From: Oscarella lobularis
Lineage: Eukaryota; Porifera; Homoscleromorpha; Homosclerophorida; Oscarellidae
Assembly: GCF_947507565.1 (NCBI RefSeq)
Contig: NC_089176.1
Span: 310,001 to 374,000, forward strand
DNA: 64,000 nucleotides
Reading direction: 5' to 3'
This document shows, piece by piece, positions 57,301-64,000 of this stretch; positions within the stretch are counted from its first letter, which is position 1; each line of letters starts with the position of its first letter. Under the pieces are notes generated by a model. The model saw only the letters and a list, made by a program, of their open reading frames with translations, did no database searches and had not been told where the DNA came from. The position numbers and the translations under genes were made by a program.

Positions 57301-58190
57301 AACGTGGAAAAGCGACGAAACGCCGTACTCCAAGAGGTATTCATTCGTCCCTCCTTTTTTCATCGTATTTTTTTCCAAATTTGCCGCTCTCCCCCTCACA
57401 GCAATTCAAAGACCGAGAAAACGTTCTCCTTATCGACCGCTACAAATACATGGGAATGTTTCCCTGCTCTCCACTTGATCTACGCGCCATGGGCCACCCA
57501 GTAAGTGCAACCATCCCCCTTTTCAGAAGCGGAATCGTTTCTTTAGGATTTTATACGTCCATCGACTTCATTCAGCGGCGCGCGTCCCGACGGAGCTACG
57601 GCTGCAGTTTCCCGCGCTTTAGCGGCACCGTTCGCCGATCTGCCTACAACCGTCTCCTACCCGCTTCCGGATTTGTCGCAAATGAGACCGTTTAAGCCAA
57701 CTGTTTACGAAGGTAAAGGAGTCAGTGATGTTTTATTTAAAAAATGGATTGACGTCTGTTTTTGCAGATCAGCTTGCAGGCGGCGTTCCGGGCGGCATTT
57801 TTCCGCCGCCACGCGCCGTCGCCGAGGCGCTGACGATTCTTCCGCCGCCGGCTTATTTCGAAGGCCCCTACGTCAACGTCGACGACCTGATGACGGTGAT
57901 GCTGCGAAGCGACTTGCGCCGTCCCTCGTCGGGACTCAAAGGTTAATTAAAATAATTATTAATTATTTATTGTCTAATGTTTTTTTTCAGATGATATGCT
58001 TAAGGAAAACGGCACCGCCGGAAATGCGGAAAAGGACGAGAAGCGGCGGCAGCGTAAGCGAGTCGCCGGCGGCGGAAAACGGGACGAAAGCGACGAAGAG
58101 GGCGCCGCTCCGCCAATCAAGGACATCTATCGATCGCGACAACAAAAACGCGCCAACGTCGTCACGGATACGGCAACGACGAGCGCGTAA
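54378..58190 (+). CDS. CSTF3: CSTF3 (CstF-77), mRNA 3'-end processing factor
   Basis: Many short exons encode HAT repeats in the order of human CSTF3: [138 protein letters not shown] and [20 protein letters not shown]. The Pro-rich C-terminus ends [16 protein letters not shown], matching human VHDIYRARQQKRIR. It scaffolds CstF with CSTF1 and CSTF2 in the nucleus. Start ATG 54378 ([12 protein letters not shown]), with a first intron of 54 nt that ends in TATAG before [11 protein letters not shown]. The N-terminal 40 residues are not conserved. Confidence 0.93.
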
Positions 58191-58424
58191 CACGCGTAGA
58201 TAATACAGCGAAAAAAGCACGTTATTTGTTAAAGCAAGACCGCAAAACAGTAAACCCGAAACCATGTTTTTTTTTAATTTAAGAGGCGTACCTGCTAAAC
58301 ACCCAAAAATAAGGAGCGCGGCACGTTTCTCTTTCTCCTTATCTCGTTCATGTATTTAGAGGTCTCTAAGGGGCAAAAGGAGGCTGAGCGATACGGTATG
58401 AATGAAGAGTGAAGCTGTGTCTCT

Positions 58425-60865
58425 TTACATTGGAGTCCCGTTTTCCGGATTAGCCCAGCAATCCTTCAAAACGCGAACGTGGTGACATATCTTCAGCGCG
58501 GGTCCAAGTTTAATTCCCAAGTGTTCTACGAGCTGTTTTTCAGACAACAAAGTCAACCCGTAACCATCAATATCCTACACGAAGAGTAAAAAAGGTATTC
58601 TTCTTTAGCAACTCAACTATACGGGGTTTACCTGTTCCTCTAGCAACGAAGCGTACTTAGCGCAATCCGTTGATTTGAAATAGTTCACTACTTCCTGTTT
58701 CGTCCACAATTCCGGATGTTTGTACGGCCGTTCCGCAGCGTCGTGGGCCAAGTGAAGTTCGACATTTTCCGCGTTATAAGCAGGTAATTTGCTCGGCAAC
58801 GGCCTCACCGTTCCATAAGGCGGCCCAGCGGAAAACCGAGCCGGCGGACTCGGCATTATAGGCCTTATTTCGCGCGCATATTGAACAGGCGGCACCATGG
58901 CAACACTCGCCGGCGACGACAACGCTTGAGACGACGACGCGAGAGGCGGATATCGATCCATGGGCGCCGGCGTGACGAGAAAACGCCGACGTTTACACGA
59001 CGAACAATACGTCTTAGAATGCCGACTGAAATAGTGAAAACTATTGCAGAAACGACACGAACGCTCGTCATTGATCGGCCTCGCAGCCATCTTCGTCCTA
59101 TCATCCTCAATAACGGTTACATCTAAAAAAACAAGGTATACTCTTATTCATTTATTTATTTATTTATTTATTTACCTATTTCTTCTGATCGTCGTCGTTT
59201 TATTGCTGGTGTTCCGTCGTCATTCAGTCCGACAGCGGTGGTGCTTCGTCTTTGTCTTCCGCCGCCGCCGCCGCCGCCGCCGCGACGACGTGCGTAGGAA
59301 ATTCGAAAATCCGGATCGTCGCGTCCCGGCGGCTGTTCGCCTTCGTCGACGTCTTCGTCCGCCGAACTACCGATCGCTATATCATGCCACGCTAGCATTC
59401 GATCCTTCGCAAACGAACTCTCGACTTTAGCGGCGGCGACTTTTTCGAAACTCGCGCCGCGCGGATTCAACTGACCTTCAACAGGCACCATTCTCTTCAT
59501 ACCCATCGTCGCGAAACTCAAACTCTTCGGCGGTTTATTATCACTACCAATAGCGGTGTAGCGATATTTCAACGGCGAGACATCAGTCGTCATCGTCGCC
59601 GTTGATGATAGCGTCAAAGCGGAAGCGGTCGTTGGTTTTACCGTTGCCGGCTTCGTTGGTATTAGCGCGGGCGGCGGCGGCAAAGAAGCGACGCCCGTTC
59701 TCAAAACGGACGACGATGATGACGACGACAACGACGACGACGATATGGGTGGACGAATTATAATGGAAACGCCTTGGCCGGACGAGCCTTTCGTTTCCGT
59801 TTCAATCGGACGAAATCCGTGCAATTGAGACGTGCGAGTCGCCGTCGTCGCCGCCGCCGCGGGACGCGAAACGGATTGCGCAGGCAGGACAACCGGAGAG
59901 GTAGAAGTAAAAGAAAAAGTCTTTTGAACAGCACGTGACGACGACGATGACGGCATAATCTTTACCTGAGGGCTCGCACTCGAAGCGCTCGTCCTTGCCG
60001 TCGTGTTCTGCAAGTAAAACTGCTTCGCCGACAAACGCGCGGCTTCCGTCGCTTCCACGGCCGCCACCACCCCCGTCGTCGTCGTCGTCGTCATCATTGG
60101 TCGATGGTTCGAGTAGAATGCGGCTTTGTTTTTAAAAGTAGTCTGTTGCTGCTGCTGCTGCCCCTGGATCTTGAACTGCGAAGCGGGAGTCGCCACGGAG
60201 CCCGGATTCGAGAAGACGACATCGGTCGCAGCGTTCGTCCACATGTGTGCCGGCCAGCGAGTAAATCCGCCGCCGCTTCCGGGAGTCGTCATCATCCATG
60301 GACGAGAGGGAGGAGGAGGAGGAGGGGGAGGAGTCGAGCTCATTACATAGGCGGAAGATTGGATTTTTCCTGCGGGGGCGGTGCCCATCGATTTGGAGCC
60401 GTATCGAGACGACGACGACACGTGACTTCGAAACGTCGACGTGTCAACAGATCGCACGCTGACGTGAGACGGAAGTGCGGGTTTGCCCGGTTTTGACGAC
60501 GATGACGTCGACACTGTAGGATTTCCCTCGACGACTAATAGCGAAGTCGTCGTCGTCGTCGTCGTCGTTGGCGTATCGCTTTTGGCCGGTAGGCGCGCGC
60601 TAACTGGATTGACTTTTGATTCCGGTTGTTGTTCGCTCGCTTTCGGCTCGTGTTCTTCTCTGCGTGTCGGCGCTGTGGAAGGCGGCGGTTTATCGACGAT
60701 GATGACGTCGCCACTGCTGCTGGTCGACGTTAGAGCGGCGGAAGAGATTTCTTCGGCGGATTGTGCCGTCGTCGTCGATTGGGACGACGAAACCGGTGGA
60801 GGAAGTGGAGAGCACGATTTCGGAGTCTTTTCTACTGTGCTGGCTTTCTCTTGGAGGCCCTCCAT
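58425..60865 (-). CDS. SAM-domain protein with Cys-rich finger, nuclear regulator type
   Basis: Three exons on the minus strand (60865-59176, 59122-58632, 58574-58425) give 776 aa. The first 560 residues are low-complexity Ser/Thr/Pro/Ala with poly-Thr, poly-Ser and poly-Gly runs. A CxxC...CxxC finger follows (SCRFCNSFHYFSRHSKTYCSSC), then a Pro-rich linker and a C-terminal SAM domain (ELWTKQEVVNYFKSTDCAKY, DIDGYGLTLLSEKQLVEHLG, IKLGPALKICHHVRVLK). The SAM resembles those of polyhomeotic, Scm and L3MBTL, which polymerise in Polycomb complexes. The exact family is open. The ATG at 60865 (MEGLQEKAS) is the first in-frame Met. Confidence 0.82.
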
Positions 60866-61121
60866 ACTCAGAGGAAGGGGAACTGATACTTGAGCATGCG
60901 GGACAGCGCGGAAAGGCACGTGATTTCAAAACAACGGGCTGCCTTTTGCATGCGTAGGCCTAAGCTTCTCTAATAGGTACGAAGACTTACTACTGCCTTC
61001 ACGCATAGTAAAGGTTACTAGAGAACCGAGTAGATCGCTTTGAAAATTTAGATCTGAGCTTGAGCGTGCGCAGAAGAGTCAGCCGGTCCGCGGTTCGAAA
61101 ATCCAAATAAAAGAACGAGTC
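60866..61121. promoter_or_regulatory. Shared promoter of the SAM gene and CEP112
   Basis: 256 bases between divergent start codons, with GTACGAAGACTTACTACTGC and other non-coding sequence; no exon recognised. Confidence 0.4.
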
Positions 61122-64000
61122 ATGGCAGACTTCACGGCCATGGTCTCCGACATGAAACCGCTGATCAAGAACCTGCGTACGCGCGAAGGTGAGCCGAGTA
61201 AATCGAAGCGAAACGCGCGCGAGAGAAAAAATCTCAGAGCAACAACGCGTCGTTTCGTGGATTCGAAAGCTTCGCGAAGCGAACAGCGATTCGCCGTCGC
61301 GACGGTAACGAGCGCGCAATCGTCACAAAGTCCTAGAAACGATTCCTCGTCCCTTTTACAGCGAAAATCGCGATATGCACGCTAAACTCTTACTTCACAT
61401 GCTAAGACGGGGCCTTCTCGAGGGACCCTTCGATCAGGATCCCGAATCGGGTCCACTTCGGACTCTACCTTCTTATATGGTACGTAATCTTTTATAAAAA
61501 CATACTTTTTGCACTGAGTTCTTTTTTTAAATTAAAAAGTCGATTTATTTTGACGATGAAACCGCCGTCGGAAATAGTGACGTCATTGACGACGAAGTAC
61601 TAATTATTTGCATTAAAATAATTCATTTTGACGTGGAGCGTTTTAGTTTTCAGTAGATAGGAGGGATAGACGTCATCAAGACAATAATCTTCGAAGGAGA
61701 AAAATGTCTAGTTCTACACTGACAAGTCGCACAATATCACCTATTATAGCTAACGATGATGATGACGATCCTCATCATCTATCGTCACAATTGAGTGAGA
61801 GTGACGTTGACATTGAGCTCGAGTTAGATTTAGAAGCGGAATTGGCGAAACTAAAAGGGAGAAAAACGGAACGATTTAACGGTACGCCTTAGGTAGACTC
61901 TACTTCCTTCCCACATTTAGTCGTCTTTCTCCAAGGAGACGACGACCTGGATCACAGCGGCGGAAGTGACGACGTCGCTAGGCTACTGATTCAACAGCCG
62001 ACTTCTCGTCAACGATTCATGTCGAAAAGTCCGGATTTTCATCACCAAAGAAGAACTCGACGCTTTGCAACAACGCAAATAACGCCGCCTCGATTCAGTT
62101 CATCATTCAAAACGGGTACAGAGAGATTATAATTTAATTTTTTATGTAGAATTGCTTGTGTTTCTCTCTAGATTCTGCTCTGCAGACGTTTAGAGAAGAA
62201 CGTGGAATGATGAGAGTTCAGCAAAAGGAGGCAAGTTTATTTGATTTCTTTTATTTATTTATTTAATTTGTCTCCTTAGCATGAGTTGAAAATGAGAATG
62301 GAAGAGGCGCGATATCACGAGGAGAAGTCGCAGATTCTCTCCTATCAAGAACAGCAAATGAAAGAGGTCAATTATAAATATAAATACCTCTTTTATTATT
62401 CGACGCATTCTCCATAGATTCTAGATCACAAAAACGACGAAATGGAGTCCATGAAATCAAAAACGAGACAACGACTCGAAGACGCGGAATTGACCGTGGA
62501 AACACTCCAAAGAAAAAGTAAGAATTCGCATTTTTTTGACGCGAGCGAGCGAGCGAGAGACATTTTGTCTCCCCCAGTTGCTCAGCTAGAACGCGAACGC
62601 TCGCTTCTTCGCGATCACAAAGACAAACGCCAGCGAGAACTAAAAAGCAAATTTCAAGAAAAAGTCCAAGATTTGAAAAACGAATTCGATAACCGAGTTA
62701 AAAAAAGAAAACAATAGAAATTTAACTAATTACTGTCCCCCCCCCCCCCCCCCCCCCCCTAAAAGCTGGACGAAGTAAACGCCGAATTCGAAGGACACAA
62801 ACTCGCTCTAAAACAAGAACACACGAGACAAATGCAGGAACTCTTAGACGAAACGAATAGCCGATTAAAACGCATGGAAGGCGAATACAGCGCTCAAACC
62901 ATGAGCAAAGTTCGTTTCCGTGTCGCCAAGTGACGAAATCGAATACTCTTTGATATTCCAGGATAGGGTTATTGAAGAATTAGAGGCGAAATGTCAGCAG
63001 TGCAAACGAGAAACGGAAGAGACGTTGGTGGCGAGCAATCGCATAGCGAGAGAAAAAGTCAATAATTTTATTTAAAAAATTAAATGTTTTATGTATTTTA
63101 TACGCGTAGATTGAACTTGAAATGGCGCGAGATTCGCTGCAGACTCAATTGGACGAAGCCAAAGCGAAGTCGGAAAAAGAAATTTTTCCGATCGTTTTTT
63201 TTCGAGTGTTTCGTTTCTAGTTTGGCTGACGTAGAACGACAGAAAAGCCAGCTCGTCGAAGAGCATCAAATGCGATGGAGAGAGACGAAAGCTCAAGAGC
63301 AAACGCGATTAGATCAAATAAAACGCGAATACGGTCAAAATGCGAAGAGAGTGAGGAGGAGAAAGCGCGACATCAGCGACGAAACTCTCACATTTTTCCA
63401 CTCTTCTTAGTACGCTGATCAAATCAGCGATCTTACTCATCAATTATCCGAAGCCAAAGCGTCTATGCAAGTAGGTCTAAAAGCGATCGTCTCTAAGGAA
63501 AATATCTTCGATTTGAGGATATGCAAGGACAGCATCGACGTCTCGTGCAACGAGTGGAGGATAAATATCGAAAAAAGGCAAGAAGAAAAAGAAAAATTTT
63601 TTTAGAAAGGGATTATTATTATTCTTTAGATAAAATCGCTTCAAGCGGACTGGGAGCGTCAGGAGAATGGACACGCGCAACGACGATTGAAACTCGAAGC
63701 TCGTCTCAGGTAAATCCAGCCAAAGTTCATAAAAGCTCCGAATAAGAGTGCACGGAATCGTCGTCCAGGGAACAGGAAGAGGAAATAGTTCAGGTCAAAG
63801 ATACGCATCAATTGCAGGCGGAGAGAGCGGAACGAGCTCTCGACGAATTCAAGCGTCAAGCGGAGAAGAATTCGTCGCGAATGTTCGCAGAAATGAAGGA
63901 GCAGGTGAGAGAGAAACTTAGATAGGGTGGGTTTGAGTCAAGTTTCCTTCAGATGGAAACGATTGGCGGCGATTTGGCTCGATCGAAGGCGTCGAGAGAG
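61122..64000 (+). CDS. CEP112: CEP112-like centrosomal coiled-coil protein, 3' end outside window
   Basis: Start MADFTAMVSDMKPLIKNLRT, then RVVSWIRKLREANSDSPSR and ENRDMHAKLLLHMLRRGLLE, GPFDQDPESGPLRTLPSYM and SIYFDDE. These form the DUF4485 domain found at the N-terminus of CEP112. A disordered acidic region follows, then from about 62180 long Glu/Lys/Gln/Arg coiled coils (HELKMRMEEARYHEEKSQIL, LDEVNAEFEGHKLALKQEHT) to the window's end. CEP112 is a centrosomal protein in vertebrates. Introns are 40-90 nt; the first one has an unusual GAGAG acceptor context and its borders are uncertain. One intron has a 23-base C run. Confidence 0.78.
62737..62759 (+). repeat. C23 homopolymer before a CEP112 exon
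   Basis: Twenty-three C followed by TAAAAG and the exon LDEVNAEF. As in RAC1 intron 5, a pure C run stands close to the acceptor. Confidence 0.88.

Noticed and set aside
59168-60919. Plus-strand frames opposite the SAM-domain gene
   Set aside because: They mirror Ser/Thr/Ala-rich low-complexity codons of the minus-strand gene, which ends in a clear SAM domain.

Overview
The window looks like a very compact animal nuclear genome. Most introns are about 45-60 nt, neighbouring genes are tens to a few hundred bases apart on both strands, and the gene set is metazoan: TRAF-type RING/MATH proteins, ECSIT, synaptogyrin-type four-pass membrane proteins, RAC1, INTS1, CSTF3, RNPS1, UBC9. Gene density and content suggest an early-branching, non-bilaterian animal, perhaps a homoscleromorph sponge. 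That is inference; nothing in the window fixes the species.

Region 1 (1-15283) is a tandem array that has been duplicated and rearranged. TRAF-like E3 ligase genes (ends at 528, 1940, 4801, 6272, 7764) alternate with synaptogyrin-like genes. A block made of the 3' end of one TRAF, a full TRAF, and a large double synaptogyrin gene is present twice (about 1-3930 and 4250-9780). The two large genes (2057-3774 and 7881-9632) each encode two synaptogyrin modules in one open frame, with introns at the same places and phases in both halves. Single-module synaptogyrin genes follow at 9811, 11326, 12391, 14431, 20680 and, on the minus strand, 26877-26240. ECSIT, whose vertebrate homologue binds TRAF6, lies inside the array at 13292-14342.

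Region 2 (15490-20572) holds three tandem arylsulfatase G-like genes with signal peptides and intact sulfatase active-site motifs.

Region 3 (21682-34012) is mainly housekeeping: RAC1 (minus), TRMT1, a dispanin/CD225 membrane protein (minus), the last synaptogyrin (minus), a predicted mitochondrial protein of unknown family, POLR3E (crossed by an assembly gap that appears artefactual) and EEF2KMT (minus).

Region 4 (34063-64000) holds RNPS1, a small EGF-like secreted protein, an unusual gene joining a PHAF1/UPF0183 domain to a katanin-p80-type con80 domain, a possible beta/gamma-crystallin-like protein, UBE2I/UBC9 (minus), an unidentified helical-repeat protein (minus), INTS1, an unknown secreted protein, a small death-domain protein (minus), CSTF3, a SAM-domain protein (minus) and the start of a CEP112-like coiled-coil gene that leaves the window. 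Several neighbours share head-to-head promoters of about 50-265 bp.

The most unusual points are the double-synaptogyrin genes within an eight-gene array, the PHAF1-con80 fusion, at least six GC-AG introns needed to keep frames open, a 32-base C tract that serves as the acceptor tract of a RAC1 intron, and a mosaic duplication scar at 10626-11320 with an inverted exon fragment. No transposon, tRNA, rRNA or CRISPR array was recognised.
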